This document shows positions 34,842-44,153 of a stretch of DNA of 64,000 nucleotides, piece after piece (position 1 is the stretch's first letter; each line of letters begins with the position of its first letter). The DNA is from CALXOD01 sp964402715 (GTDB lineage Bacteria; Verrucomicrobiota; Lentisphaeria; Victivallales; Victivallaceae): assembly GCA_964402715.1 (NCBI GenBank), contig CAYODJ010000011.1:1-64000 (forward strand), written 5' to 3'. The translations under genes and the position numbers were made by a program. The notes beneath the pieces are model-generated. The model was given only the letters and a program-made list of their open reading frames with translations. It was not told the origin of the DNA and ran no database searches.

Positions 34842-35249
34842 ATGACAAGAATACTTTTCGCTCTTTCCGTTTTCTCGCTGCTGACCGCAACCGCCGCGTT
34901 CGCCGCGGAGTCTCCGAAGCAGGAGCAGCCGCCGGTCTGCGCGGCCGACGGCGAATCCGGCGAATCCGCGCTGAATCTGCACGCCTACCGCGTCGGGCGC
35001 GGCCTCGCCAACCTCGTGACCTGCTTCCTGGAAGTGCCGCGCTGCGTTCTCCTGCGCAACGGGGAGGTGCCGTTCTGGGGAGCCGTCTCCGGCGCGTTCG
35101 AAGGTGTCGGGTGCACCGGCATGCGGGCCTTCGCGGGACTGATCGACGTCCTCTTTCTGGGATACGATCCGGGAGCCGTGTACCACGGCGTCTTCCGTGA
35201 TTTCGTCTGGGAATCGCCGTGGCTTCCGCCGCGGGAGGAATCCCTATGA
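34842..35249 (+). CDS. Small exported protein resembling the TIGR04073 exosortase-associated family
   Basis: A 135-aa protein with a signal peptide (residues about 1-20, ending in AFA). The mature part has YRVGRGLANLVTCFLEVPRC, then two Gly-rich segments (GAVSGAFEGVGCTGMRAF and VLFLGYDPGAVYHG). This pattern matches my memory of the exosortase system-associated TIGR04073 proteins of Verrucomicrobia and Lentisphaerota; function is unknown. The ATG at 34842 with GAAGG upstream is preferred to an earlier in-frame start. The stop overlaps the start of the skp-like gene. Confidence 0.7.
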   Translation: MTRILFALSVFSLLTATAAFAAESPKQEQPPVCAADGESGESALNLHAYRVGRGLANLVTCFLEVPRCVLLRNGEVPFWGAVSGAFEGVGCTGMRAFAGLIDVLFLGYDPGAVYHGVFRDFVWESPWLPPREESL

Positions 35250-35851
35250 GATTGCCGTGTTCGATCATCCTGTCCCTGCTTCCCCTGATCGCCGCCGCCG
35301 CTCCGCAGAGGACGGCGGTGATAAATCTGGAAAGAGTGTTCAGGGAGTACTACAAGAGCAAGATAGCGGAGGGCGCGATTCAGCAGCAGGCGGAGATCTT
35401 CCGCGCGTATCTGCTGAAGCTTCAGGATCAGGCGAACCAGCTGCAGAAGGAATGCGAAACCGCCAGGGATCGTTCGCAGAATCTGGCGCTGAAGGAGGCG
35501 GATCGCTCCGGCGCCGGCGAGGAGTTCCGTCGCAAATCCAGGGAGCTGGCGGCGAAACGCGCCGAAGCCGAGCAGTATTCCTCCGAGAAAAGCCGGCAGA
35601 TGCGCGAGTTCGAGCAGAAGAAACGGCGGGACATCATCGCGGACATCCGTGAGGAGGTCAGACGCCGCGCCGTCGCCGAGGGCTACGACTTCGTTCTGGA
35701 TCTCTCCGGCAAGACCATGAACGACGTGCCGACGGTGCTGTACCACTCCGCCGCGATCGACCTGACCGAGGAGGTGCTGAAGACGCTGAACTCCACCTCG
35801 ACGGCTCCGGCGAAAAACGCGGCGGACCGGCAGGAATCCGCCGGATCGTGA
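35246..35851 (+). CDS. OmpH/Skp-family periplasmic chaperone
   Basis: A 201-aa protein with a signal peptide ending near IAAAAPQ. The mature domain starts with AVINLERVFREYYKSK as in Skp/OmpH, continues as a long charged coiled coil (about residues 45-135) and returns to the body with GYDFVLDLSGKT. Skp carries unfolded outer-membrane proteins across the periplasm. The ATG at 35246 overlaps the previous stop and has GGAGGAA upstream. No BamA, lpxD or fabZ genes flank it, unlike in Proteobacteria. Confidence 0.85.
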   Translation: MRLPCSIILSLLPLIAAAAPQRTAVINLERVFREYYKSKIAEGAIQQQAEIFRAYLLKLQDQANQLQKECETARDRSQNLALKEADRSGAGEEFRRKSRELAAKRAEAEQYSSEKSRQMREFEQKKRRDIIADIREEVRRRAVAEGYDFVLDLSGKTMNDVPTVLYHSAAIDLTEEVLKTLNSTSTAPAKNAADRQESAGS

Positions 35852-36768
35852 ACATGTCATACGAGAAAACCAGCTTCGTTCAGGCTCTGTCCGGCACCTG
35901 CAGGGGGACCGACGTCTTTCTCAGTCTGATGCGCCAGCACCCGCTGCGGACGGCTCTGCACCTTCTGACGATGCTGGCGCTATGCTCGCTGTTCGTCACC
36001 GCCGTGCGCTTCTTCGCCTCGGAGAATGAAATCGACAAAGTGGCCGAAAGATTCCGCTCCGTCTTCGGCGGCCTCGCCTTTCATGGCAACGTCGCCCTGC
36101 CCGAGAAGCAGCCGCGGCAGTCCCGTTCGATGATTCTGCCGGAACGGGGCGTTCTCGTCTATGTTCCCGACGGGGAGAACCCCGCGCCGTCGGACGGAGT
36201 CTCGCTGGCCGATTTCCGCTATGCGCTGTACTGGATGCAGGATGAATTCCTGTTTGCGAGAAAGATCGGCGAAGACGACTGGATCTGTCTCCGCTTCCGT
36301 TCCGACGCGACCATCACCGAGCAGACGCGCACCGATATGGCCGGGCTCGAGTCCGCGCTCCGGGCCATCGGTTCGAACCGAGGAGCGCGGCCGGCGGCCG
36401 TCAGTCCGCCCGGCAAGGCGATGACCGTCGACGAGATGAAGTCGGTCTTCAAGACCAGCTGGACGCTGATCACGTTTCTGATGTTCTTCTTCTCCGGCGC
36501 GGTCCAGACCGTGTTCTACACCGGTGTTTTCGCCGTCATGACGCAGATGTTCGGCGTGCGGCGCCTGCGGCGGATCCGCTTCTGCGAACTGTGGAGAATC
36601 CTCGTCTACGCGGGATTCCCCGCGATGATGGTGGCGTCGGCGTTCGACGCTTTCGATCTGCCGCTGCTGAGCTTCGGTTCGGCATACGTGATCGGCATGA
36701 TTCTGTACGCTCTGACCGTGATCAACCGCATTGAGCGCGAGATCTCGCCGTCCGGCGATTCGAGATAG
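35848..36768 (+). CDS. Hypothetical multi-pass membrane protein
   Basis: A 306-aa protein of unrecognised family. One hydrophobic helix lies at about residues 34-56, then a soluble region to about 200, followed by three or more helices (TLITFLMFFFSGAVQTVFYTG, the LVYAGFPAMMVASAF segment and SAYVIGMILYALTV). This resembles the layout of DUF1189/Yip1-like membrane proteins, but I cannot confirm it. The GTG at 35848 overlaps the skp stop; an ATG at 35854 is an alternative. Translational coupling puts it in the envelope operon. Confidence 0.75.
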   Translation: MNMSYEKTSFVQALSGTCRGTDVFLSLMRQHPLRTALHLLTMLALCSLFVTAVRFFASENEIDKVAERFRSVFGGLAFHGNVALPEKQPRQSRSMILPERGVLVYVPDGENPAPSDGVSLADFRYALYWMQDEFLFARKIGEDDWICLRFRSDATITEQTRTDMAGLESALRAIGSNRGARPAAVSPPGKAMTVDEMKSVFKTSWTLITFLMFFFSGAVQTVFYTGVFAVMTQMFGVRRLRRIRFCELWRILVYAGFPAMMVASAFDAFDLPLLSFGSAYVIGMILYALTVINRIEREISPSGDSR

Positions 36769-36798
36769 ACAACCGAATGCAGCTATGAGAGGTGGCCG

Positions 36799-37527
36799 AT
36801 GCAAGATGATTCCTTCCTGCGTATTCCGAACTGGTATCCGACTCTGGCGTCCCATACTTTTCTGACCACTTTCGTCCGTCTCAGAAAGGAGGCGGTGTCC
36901 GCCCTCGCCGAGGGCGTCAAGGAAGGCGGCAGGAAGCGCCCGGAAGTCAGGGACGCCATCGAATCGCTGCGGCAGCCCATGAAAGCCATCCCCGGCAACT
37001 GCTTCACTGCGGTGGATGTATGCGCGCCGACCGACACGGAACGTTTCGCGCTGAAGCGCGGAGCCGTGTTTTCGCCGGAGAGCGCATGGCGCTATCTGGC
37101 GGAGAGCAAGAAAGTGCGCGCGGCCGCGGCCACCGGCAGGGTGGAATACGTCTGCCTGCGCCCGTTCCGCCGCATGAACCGCACGAGGGAGTTCCGGCTG
37201 TTCATACTGGACGGGGAACTGAACGCCATGAGCCAGTATCACCTGATCCGGCATTTCCGCCGTCTGGAAGGCGTCAAGCAGGATTACTGGAATCTGGCCG
37301 AGAAGTTCGTCGGCTCCGTCAGCTGGCTGCTGCCCGTGCGGACGCTGGTCATGGACATCTACGTCACCAGCGAACGCCAGATCCTGATTGTGGATCTCAA
37401 CCCGTGGGGCGGCGACACCGACCCGCTGATGCTGCGCAGCTGGAACAGAGACTGGAGCAAGCCCGCCGGCATCGTGCTCATGCCGCCGCCCACGCGCATC
37501 TCGGGCGAAGTCAAAGTCTCTTTCTGA
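36799..37527 (+). CDS. D123/CDC123-like ATP-grasp protein
   Basis: A 242-aa protein resembling the D123 family, known from eukaryotic Cdc123, an ATP-grasp chaperone for eIF2 assembly. Shared features are NWYP near the N-terminus (11-14), RPFR (121-124), EFRLFI (131-136), MSQY (144-147), MDIY (185-188) and DLNPWGGDTDPL (199-210), which would supply ATP and metal ligands. Some bacteria carry homologues of unknown function. It follows the membrane protein by 30 bases. There is no eIF2 in bacteria, so the target is unknown. Confidence 0.78.
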   Translation: MQDDSFLRIPNWYPTLASHTFLTTFVRLRKEAVSALAEGVKEGGRKRPEVRDAIESLRQPMKAIPGNCFTAVDVCAPTDTERFALKRGAVFSPESAWRYLAESKKVRAAAATGRVEYVCLRPFRRMNRTREFRLFILDGELNAMSQYHLIRHFRRLEGVKQDYWNLAEKFVGSVSWLLPVRTLVMDIYVTSERQILIVDLNPWGGDTDPLMLRSWNRDWSKPAGIVLMPPPTRISGEVKVSF

Positions 37528-37691
37528 CGCGCGCACGCCCCCGACGCGGCTGCGGAATCACGCGCGACGTCCGGTCGTCGCGGCCGGAAATTTCCGCGCC
37601 GCCGCGGCGTCCCGGGGACAGGGATTCCAGCTTCCGTCCGGAATCCGGTTTCACCGCGCCGTCGCCGGGTTGGTCTCGCCGACGGCGCGAA

Positions 37692-38582
37692 TCAGGCTCC
37701 GCGCCCTCTGCGATAGAAAAGCGGCGAGACGCCGATATGCCGTTTGAAATGCGCCGAGAATTCGTAGACCGAGGAGTATCCCAGAATCTCCGAGATCTCC
37801 GTTATCGTCCGATGCCTGTCCTGCAGCATGGCGGACGCGGCGTCCAGCTTCCTCCGTATCCGATATTGCCACGGGGAGACGCCGATTCTAGCCTTGAACG
37901 CCTTGCGGAAATGCTCGTATCCCCAGCCGTGGCCGGCGCAGAACTCGTGCATGTCCACGGTCCCGGCGAAATCGCTCCCGAGTATCCGGCAGGCGAGTTC
38001 GATGACGCTCTCCGTCTCACGGCGCGGCAGGATCGCCTCCGCGTTGCGCTGACAGCGCAGCAGGAGATCCATCGCCATCACCGTCAGCCCGCCCAGGGAA
38101 TCCTCGCCGGCGTCCCGCAGGGCGTGAATCAGCCGCCAGACGCGCTGCATCAGATCCGGAGCGTTGTCCACTCTCTGCACGGGACGATCCGTGCGCACCA
38201 GCCGCATGGCCCGCAGCGACTGATAAAGCAGCGGACCGCATTCGACATACGCCTCCACCCAGCCGCTGCCCGCCTCAATGCTGTTGCTGTGGGCCGTCCC
38301 CGGCTGCCGCTGAAACGAGAAACCGGCGTCCAGCCGGTACTGCCGCCCCCGTTCATCCGTGTAAATTCCCCGTCCGTGCAGAACGATCACCACGACGTAG
38401 CGCGGCGAGACAAAGTTCGAGAAATCAACTCCCCCCTCCTTGCGGATGATTCCCGCGCCCACGCCTTCGAGAGAACCGACGGCTCCCATGGATCGGAAGA
38501 CCATGACGGTTCCGGCATGTTCGGCGTCCGGACATCGCGGAAGGATCGCATTATTACCATTTTGCATATCCGTTAATCCCAT
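37692..38582 (-). CDS. AraC-family transcriptional regulator
   Basis: A 296-aa regulator with an N-terminal cupin-like sensor domain (about residues 40-130) and two C-terminal helix-turn-helix motifs (about residues 195-290). The second ends in EISEILGYSSVYEFSAHFKRH and GVSPLFYRR, the AraC/XylS signature. It is divergent from lacZ, with a 105-base shared control region, so it probably senses a sugar and controls that gene. The ATG at 38582 has AAGGGAA upstream; ATG at 38567 is possible. Confidence 0.9.
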   Translation of the reverse strand: MGLTDMQNGNNAILPRCPDAEHAGTVMVFRSMGAVGSLEGVGAGIIRKEGGVDFSNFVSPRYVVVIVLHGRGIYTDERGRQYRLDAGFSFQRQPGTAHSNSIEAGSGWVEAYVECGPLLYQSLRAMRLVRTDRPVQRVDNAPDLMQRVWRLIHALRDAGEDSLGGLTVMAMDLLLRCQRNAEAILPRRETESVIELACRILGSDFAGTVDMHEFCAGHGWGYEHFRKAFKARIGVSPWQYRIRRKLDAASAMLQDRHRTITEISEILGYSSVYEFSAHFKRHIGVSPLFYRRGRGA

Positions 38583-38611
38583 AAAACCTATTCCCTTCCG
38601 ACGGGAAACGA

Positions 38612-38647
38612 CCTATATTCCTCCCGTGCCGGCCGTGTTAATATAGG
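38612..38647. promoter_or_regulatory. Inverted repeat in the araC-lacZ control region
   Basis: A perfect 8-bp inverted repeat (CCTATATT at 38612-38619 and AATATAGG at 38640-38647) has 20 bases between arms. Each arm also resembles a -10 element for one direction, so this may be overlapping divergent promoters, an operator, or both. Confidence 0.5.
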
Positions 38648-38687
38648 CCGGGCCACGTCGGGAATCAACACTGGAAACGGAGCCATC

Positions 38688-41600
38688 ATGAACCTGAAAC
38701 TGGACGAATTGATCTATCAGAGCCCCGAGTGCGTCGGCATGAACAGGGAGCCGAACCGGTCGCCTGTCTTCCACTTCCCGGCCGAGAGGGACGCGCGCCG
38801 CGCGGGAAAGTCGCGCGGACCGTGGTACATGAGTCTCAACGGAAAATGGAAATTCAGCTATTTCGACAAACCGCAGGCGGCGCCCGAGAATTTCATGGAT
38901 CCCGCCGCCGACGACTCCGGCTGGCGGACCATCGACGTCCCCGGCTGCTGGGACATGCGCGGCTACGACCGCCCCCATTACACCAACATCCAGATGCCCT
39001 GGACGGAACTGCCGCCGAAAGTGCCGTCCGAGCGGAACCCAACGGGCGTCTACCGCAGGACATTCAGCATTCCCGAGAACTGGTCGCGCCGGCGCGTCGT
39101 GCTGCACTTCGACGGAGTGGAATCCTGTTTTGCGGTCCACGTCAACGGAACGGGTGCGGGAATGAGCAAAGATTCGCGGGGAGCCACGGAATTCGACATA
39201 ACGCGGCTGGTCAGACCCGGCGAAAATCTGATATCCGTGCTGGTGGTCAAATGGTCCGACGGCTGCTTCGTCGAAGATCAGGATCAGTGGTGGCACGCCG
39301 GAATCGTGCGCGGCGTCTATCTCTACTCCACCGGCCGCGATCACATCTCCGACGTCAAGATCACGGCGACGCTCGACGACACATTCACCGACGGCGTTCT
39401 CGAAGTCGACGTTCAGACCGGACACGACGGCAAGCCCGGGCGCGGATCTTCGCCGTCTCTCACCGTCCGCGTGTACGACGACAGGGACATCCTTGTTTTC
39501 GAGCGGAGCGTGGAATGCGGCCGCCACCCCTCCATGCCTTACATCTGCGATTACCGCAGGCTGCATACACGTCTGTCCGCCGTGCTGCACAACGTCTCCG
39601 CATGGAGCGCCGAAACCCCCGTTCTGTACACGCTGACCGCGACGCTCTACGACGCGGAGCGCACGGAGCTGGACTCGGTGTCGCAGCGGATCGGATTCCG
39701 CACGGTGACGGTGGAGAAACGCCGGCTTCTGGTCAACGGTCAGCCCGTGCTGATCCGCGGGGTCAACCGCCACGAGCATGACGACGTCGACGGACGGACC
39801 GTCTCGCCGGAACTGACGGAACGGGATCTGATCCTGATGAAACGGTTCAACATCAATGCAATCCGCACGTCGCACTATCCCGACATGCCGGAGTTCTACG
39901 ACCTCTGCGACGAATACGGGTTCTACGTCATCGACGAGGCCAACCTGGAGAGTCACGCCTTCTACAACGATCTGACCAACAATCCGGCGTGGGTCGCCGC
40001 GTTTTCCGACCGCGCCATGCGGATGGTCATGCGCGACAAGAATCACCCCTGCGTCATCCTCTGGTCTCTCGGCAACGAGTCGGGGGCCGGCCCCAACCAC
40101 GCGGCCATGGCGGGATGGATTCGACATTACGACCCGTCGCGGCCGATTCACTACGAGGGGGCGATCCGGCGCGACAGCGACAGATTCGAGGCGGACGCGA
40201 GTCTCACCGACATAATCAGTCCGATGTACCCGCACGTCGACCGTATCGTGGAATGGGCCGAGAACATGACCGACGACCCGCGCCCGCTGATCATGTGCGA
40301 ATACTCCCACGCGATGGGCAACAGCAACGGCGGACTCAAGGAGTATTTCGACGCGTTCGAGAAATATCCCTGTCTGCAGGGCGGATTTATCTGGGAGTGG
40401 CTGGATCACGGCATCCGCATCGGCGAAAAGGACGGCAGGACGATCTGGGGCTACGGCGGCGATTTCGGAGATGCTCCGTCCGATTACAATTTTGTGGCGG
40501 ACGGACTGGTCTGGCCGGATCGAACGGCGCATCCCGCCCTGTACGAATTCAAGAAACTGGCGCAGGAGGTGGCGTTCGAAGAAGTGGACGCCGGGACGGG
40601 ACGTTTCCGCGTCATCAACCGCAGATACTTCAAGAATCTCTCCGACGTCCTCATACTCTACGAACTGAGCGTCGACGGCAGAACCGTGCGGAAAGGGACG
40701 GTCGGCGTCTTCGCGCTGCCGCCGCGCCCGCGCCGCGCGGGCGGATCCGTGCCGGGCGGGGCCGAAAACGGAAATCCATCGTCCGGCGGCAACGCGGCGA
40801 CTTTTCAGATTGATCTGCCGCACCTCAATCCCGTCGAACGCCAGGAATGCTTTCTGACCCTCCGCGCGGTTCTCAGAGAGGACTCCGGATGGGCGGAAGC
40901 CGGCTTCGAGATCGCATGGGAACAGTTCAAGATGCCATTCACGGCGACCGGGCGGAACCCGGTGAGGCTTGCGGCCGGAGGCGACGTCGGGATTGACTTC
41001 AGCGGCGAAAAATCTTTCCTGAGCATGAACGGACATCCCCTCGTGCTCGACCTGCCCGAGCTGAACATCGTGCGCGCCCCGACGGACAACGACGGACTGA
41101 AGATCACCATGCCCGCCGAGATGGCGCATCCCGAGGAATGGAGCAGGACGAAGCCGCTGTACAGATGGGAGAAGGAGCTGGGAGTCTACTCTTTCCGCAA
41201 GGTGGATCAGTCCATATCCGAAAACGCGCGGGAACATGCGACGACAGTCAGTTCGACATGGCGGGGGGACGTGCTGGATGACTGCATTCTTCTTCAGGAG
41301 ACAATAACCTCCGGATCGGACGGAGTCGTCAGATTCGAGAACACGTTCACAATCGGCCGGCGTCTTGACGATCTGCCACGCATTGGTCTGCTCCTGAAAC
41401 TCCCTGCGGATTTCGCCAAGGTGACATGGTTCGGACGAGGCCCCCAGGAGAATTACCGCGATCGCAAATCCGGATATCCGGTGGGTCTCTACAGCTCCGA
41501 CGTCGACGCGATGCACGTTCGCCACATCATGCCTCAGGAGAACGGACAGAGGACGGAAGTCCGGTTTCTCGCTCTGAGCAACGGCGGAGGTCAAGGCGTC

Positions 41601-41879
41601 CTGATTGCCGCGCCGGATCAGATGGAATTCTCGGTCAGCAGGTATTCGACGAGGATGCTCTACGGAGCCCTGCATGATCACGAGCTGACGCCCGACGACT
41701 GCATCCATCTGAAGCTCGACCTCTTCCAGCGGGGACTCGGCACTCACTCCTGCGGACCGGACACGCTTGAAAAATACAGGTGCCGTCCCGGAGTTTACAC
41801 GTTCCGTTTCCACATCTACCCGTTTTCGGAATTCCCGACCGGGCTTTCCGAAACGGCGCGGGCCGTAAGCGGAACATGA
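38688..41879 (+). CDS. lacZ: Beta-galactosidase, glycoside hydrolase family 2
   Basis: A 1063-aa LacZ-type enzyme without a signal peptide. It has the GH2 sugar-binding domain (GPWYMSLNGKWKFSYFD, VPGCWDM), the immunoglobulin-like domain, the catalytic barrel with acid/base Glu464 in LGNESGAG and nucleophile Glu538 in MCEYSHAMGNS, and the C-terminal small-chain domain (FGRGPQENYRDR). It hydrolyses terminal beta-galactosides in the cytoplasm. GGAG lies 5-6 bases upstream of the ATG. Expression is probably controlled by the divergent AraC protein. No sugar permease is adjacent. Confidence 0.96.
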   Translation: MNLKLDELIYQSPECVGMNREPNRSPVFHFPAERDARRAGKSRGPWYMSLNGKWKFSYFDKPQAAPENFMDPAADDSGWRTIDVPGCWDMRGYDRPHYTNIQMPWTELPPKVPSERNPTGVYRRTFSIPENWSRRRVVLHFDGVESCFAVHVNGTGAGMSKDSRGATEFDITRLVRPGENLISVLVVKWSDGCFVEDQDQWWHAGIVRGVYLYSTGRDHISDVKITATLDDTFTDGVLEVDVQTGHDGKPGRGSSPSLTVRVYDDRDILVFERSVECGRHPSMPYICDYRRLHTRLSAVLHNVSAWSAETPVLYTLTATLYDAERTELDSVSQRIGFRTVTVEKRRLLVNGQPVLIRGVNRHEHDDVDGRTVSPELTERDLILMKRFNINAIRTSHYPDMPEFYDLCDEYGFYVIDEANLESHAFYNDLTNNPAWVAAFSDRAMRMVMRDKNHPCVILWSLGNESGAGPNHAAMAGWIRHYDPSRPIHYEGAIRRDSDRFEADASLTDIISPMYPHVDRIVEWAENMTDDPRPLIMCEYSHAMGNSNGGLKEYFDAFEKYPCLQGGFIWEWLDHGIRIGEKDGRTIWGYGGDFGDAPSDYNFVADGLVWPDRTAHPALYEFKKLAQEVAFEEVDAGTGRFRVINRRYFKNLSDVLILYELSVDGRTVRKGTVGVFALPPRPRRAGGSVPGGAENGNPSSGGNAATFQIDLPHLNPVERQECFLTLRAVLREDSGWAEAGFEIAWEQFKMPFTATGRNPVRLAAGGDVGIDFSGEKSFLSMNGHPLVLDLPELNIVRAPTDNDGLKITMPAEMAHPEEWSRTKPLYRWEKELGVYSFRKVDQSISENAREHATTVSSTWRGDVLDDCILLQETITSGSDGVVRFENTFTIGRRLDDLPRIGLLLKLPADFAKVTWFGRGPQENYRDRKSGYPVGLYSSDVDAMHVRHIMPQENGQRTEVRFLALSNGGGQGVLIAAPDQMEFSVSRYSTRMLYGALHDHELTPDDCIHLKLDLFQRGLGTHSCGPDTLEKYRCRPGVYTFRFHIYPFSEFPTGLSETARAVSGT

Positions 41880-42210
41880 CACATGCCGCAGTTGACGAAG
41901 GCACGATCCACCGGACGAGGCCGCCCCGGCGAAAACCCGCCGACACGCGGTCCCGGCCCGCTCGTCCGCCCGTGACGGATGCCGGGGATGACTCGGAAGC
42001 GGTTCAGTTCCGGTCCGGTCCGAAAGCCTCGGAACATTTCCGCGTCCGCCGCGGCTACTGTCGGAATAATTTGACGTTTTTTTGAAATTCCGGCTTTAAA
42101 ACGGCGGGTGATGGAGTATAAGTCATTCAGACGGGCCGGCGCCGGCGGCACAGGAATGATTGCGGACATCCGGTCCGGACGCCGCGGACGCCGCCGAATC
42201 CAAGGAAAGG
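41880..42210. other. 331-base region between lacZ and the floA genes
   Basis: No coding frame with protein-like composition. The right part becomes A/T-rich and contains a promoter-like sequence (42071-42100). I see no clear lacZ terminator. Confidence 0.5.
42071..42100 (+). promoter_or_regulatory. Possible promoter of the floA pair
   Basis: TTGACG (42071-42076) and TTTAAA (42095-42100) are separated by 18 bases, about 110 bases upstream of the first floA gene. Confidence 0.35.
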
Positions 42211-43122
42211 ATGAAGTTTATGGGATGGGGAGTGTGGGGATTTTTCCTGCTGGTGCTGGCGGCGCTTGGACTTCTGTGGCTGTTTCTGGTGGTCATTCCC
42301 GTGCGCCACTGGATAGCCGCAATCTGTTCCGGAGTGCCGGTGGGCATCTTCTCGCTGATCTGCATGCGCCTGCGCCAGGTGCCTCCTCAGCTGATTGTCG
42401 ACGCCATGATCCAGGCGCACAAGGCCGGAATCGCGCTTTCGGCCGACACTCTGGAGGCGCATTTCCTCGCCGGCGGCAACGTCATGCGCGTGGTGGCGGC
42501 GCTGGTGGCGGCCGACAAGGCGAACATCGACCTGTCGATTCAGCGCGCGACCGCCATCGACCTGGCCGGGCGCAATGTTCTGGACGCCGTCAAGATGTCG
42601 GTCAACCCGAAGGTCATCGAGACTCCTGAGGTCGCGGCCATGGCCAAGGACGGCATACAGGTGAAGGCCGTTGCCAGGGTCACGGTGCGCGCCAACATCG
42701 ACCGCCTGATCGGCGGAGCCGGCGAACAGACCATCCTGGCGCGGGTCGGCGAGGGCATCGTCACCACCATCGGTTCCGCCGACAGTCACAAGCAGATTCT
42801 TGAAAACCCCGACATGATTTCAAAGACCGTGCTGAAGAAAGGTTTGGATTCCGGGACGGCTTTTGAAATCCTCTCCATCGACATCGCCGATGTGAACATC
42901 GGAAAAAACATCGGCGCCCAGCTTCAGACCGACCAGGCCAACGCCGACAAGAACATCGCGCAGGCGAAGGCGGAGGAACGCCGCGCCATGGCGGTCGCGC
43001 AGGAGCAGGAGATGCTCGCGCGCATCAGCGACATGCGCGCCAAACTGGTGGCGATGGAGGCGCAGGTTCCGCTGGCGATCGCCAAGGCTTTCCGCAGTTC
43101 ATCGCTGAAGATGGACAACTGA
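42211..43122 (+). CDS. floA: Flotillin-like protein FloA (first copy)
   Basis: A 303-aa SPFH-type membrane scaffold of the bacterial YqfA/FloA family, which organises membrane microdomains. Two hydrophobic segments occur near the N-terminus (about residues 8-30 and 33-52), then PQLIVDAMIQAHKAGI, a central VKAVARVTVRANIDRLIGGA segment, and the near-invariant TVLKKGLDSGTAFEILSIDIADV, ending in a charged coiled coil. The ATG at 42211 has AAGGAAAGG upstream. It is 36 bases before a paralogue. Confidence 0.95.
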   Translation: MKFMGWGVWGFFLLVLAALGLLWLFLVVIPVRHWIAAICSGVPVGIFSLICMRLRQVPPQLIVDAMIQAHKAGIALSADTLEAHFLAGGNVMRVVAALVAADKANIDLSIQRATAIDLAGRNVLDAVKMSVNPKVIETPEVAAMAKDGIQVKAVARVTVRANIDRLIGGAGEQTILARVGEGIVTTIGSADSHKQILENPDMISKTVLKKGLDSGTAFEILSIDIADVNIGKNIGAQLQTDQANADKNIAQAKAEERRAMAVAQEQEMLARISDMRAKLVAMEAQVPLAIAKAFRSSSLKMDN

Positions 43123-43157
43123 ACCGGCACGTAAACCGAGACGGAGGCGACATAGAT

Positions 43158-44138
43158 ATGATCGGACTTATTGGTTTCAGCATGATCCTCGTTATACTCG
43201 CTGCTGTTTTTGTCCTCTTCGTGGTGGTCATCCCGATACCGCTGTGGATCGCGGCGATTTTCTCCGGGGTCTGGGTCAGCGTGTTCAGCCTGGTGGGCAT
43301 GCGGCTCCGCCGCGTGCCGCCGCAGATAATCCTGTCGGCCCTGATTCAGGCGCGCAAGGCCGGACTGGTGGGCGTCAACTCCAACCTGCTGGAGGCGCAT
43401 TATCTGGCCGGGGGAAACGTGTTCCGCGTGATCCTGGCTCTGGTGGCGGCCGACAAGGCGGGCATACCGCTGTCGTTGTCGCGCGCCACCGCCATAGACC
43501 TCGCGGGACGCGACGTGCTGGAGGCCGTCAAGATGTCGGTCAACCCGAAAGTCATCGAAACGCCCATGGTGGCGGCGGTCGCGCAGGACGGAATTCAGCT
43601 GCAGGCGATCGCCAGAGTGACGGTGCGGGCCAACATAGATCGGCTGGTCGGCGGCGCCGGCGAGGAGACCGTGCTCGCCAGAATCGGCGAGGGCATAGTC
43701 ACCACCATCGGTTCGGCCGCGAGCCATAAGATGGTTCTGGAAAATCCCGACATGATTTCCAAGACGGTGCTGAAAAAGGGTCTGGACTCCGGAACCGCCT
43801 TTGAGATTCTCTCCATCGACATCGCCGATGTCGACGTGGGAAAGAACATCGGCGCGGAACTGCAGATGACTCAGGCCAATGCGGACAAGGACATCGCACA
43901 GGCGAAGGCGGAGGAGCGCCGCGCCGCCGCCATCGCGCTGGAACAGGAGATGAAGGCGAAAATCAGGCAGATGGAAGCCGACCTGGTCGCCGCCGAAGCG
44001 GAGGTGCCGCTTGCGATTGCCGACGCCCTTTCCGCCGGACGCCTAGGCGTAATGGACTATTACCGCATGAAGAACATCATAGCCGACACCGACATGAGAC
44101 AGACGATCGCCAAACCGACGTCTCCTGGCGCGAAATGA
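43158..44138 (+). CDS. floA: Flotillin-like protein FloA (second copy)
   Basis: A 326-aa paralogue of the preceding gene with the same order of two N-terminal membrane segments, SPFH domain and coiled coil. The stretch from ENPDMISKTVLKKG to the QANADK/IAQAKAEERRA region is almost identical in both copies, while the N- and C-termini differ. It has an extra C-terminal tail of about 20 residues beginning near MDYYRMKN, as in Bacillus FloA. The two may form mixed oligomers. Confidence 0.95.
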   Translation: MIGLIGFSMILVILAAVFVLFVVVIPIPLWIAAIFSGVWVSVFSLVGMRLRRVPPQIILSALIQARKAGLVGVNSNLLEAHYLAGGNVFRVILALVAADKAGIPLSLSRATAIDLAGRDVLEAVKMSVNPKVIETPMVAAVAQDGIQLQAIARVTVRANIDRLVGGAGEETVLARIGEGIVTTIGSAASHKMVLENPDMISKTVLKKGLDSGTAFEILSIDIADVDVGKNIGAELQMTQANADKDIAQAKAEERRAAAIALEQEMKAKIRQMEADLVAAEAEVPLAIADALSAGRLGVMDYYRMKNIIADTDMRQTIAKPTSPGAK

Positions 44139-44153
44139 GGCGGCCGGCAGAAA

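Noticed and set aside
38613..41882. 1089-codon ORF on the minus strand opposite lacZ, longer than lacZ itself
   Set aside because: lacZ has complete GH2 catalytic motifs. The opposite frame is open only because GC-rich codon use leaves few antisense stops, and its product is His/Val/Arg-rich without recognisable domains.
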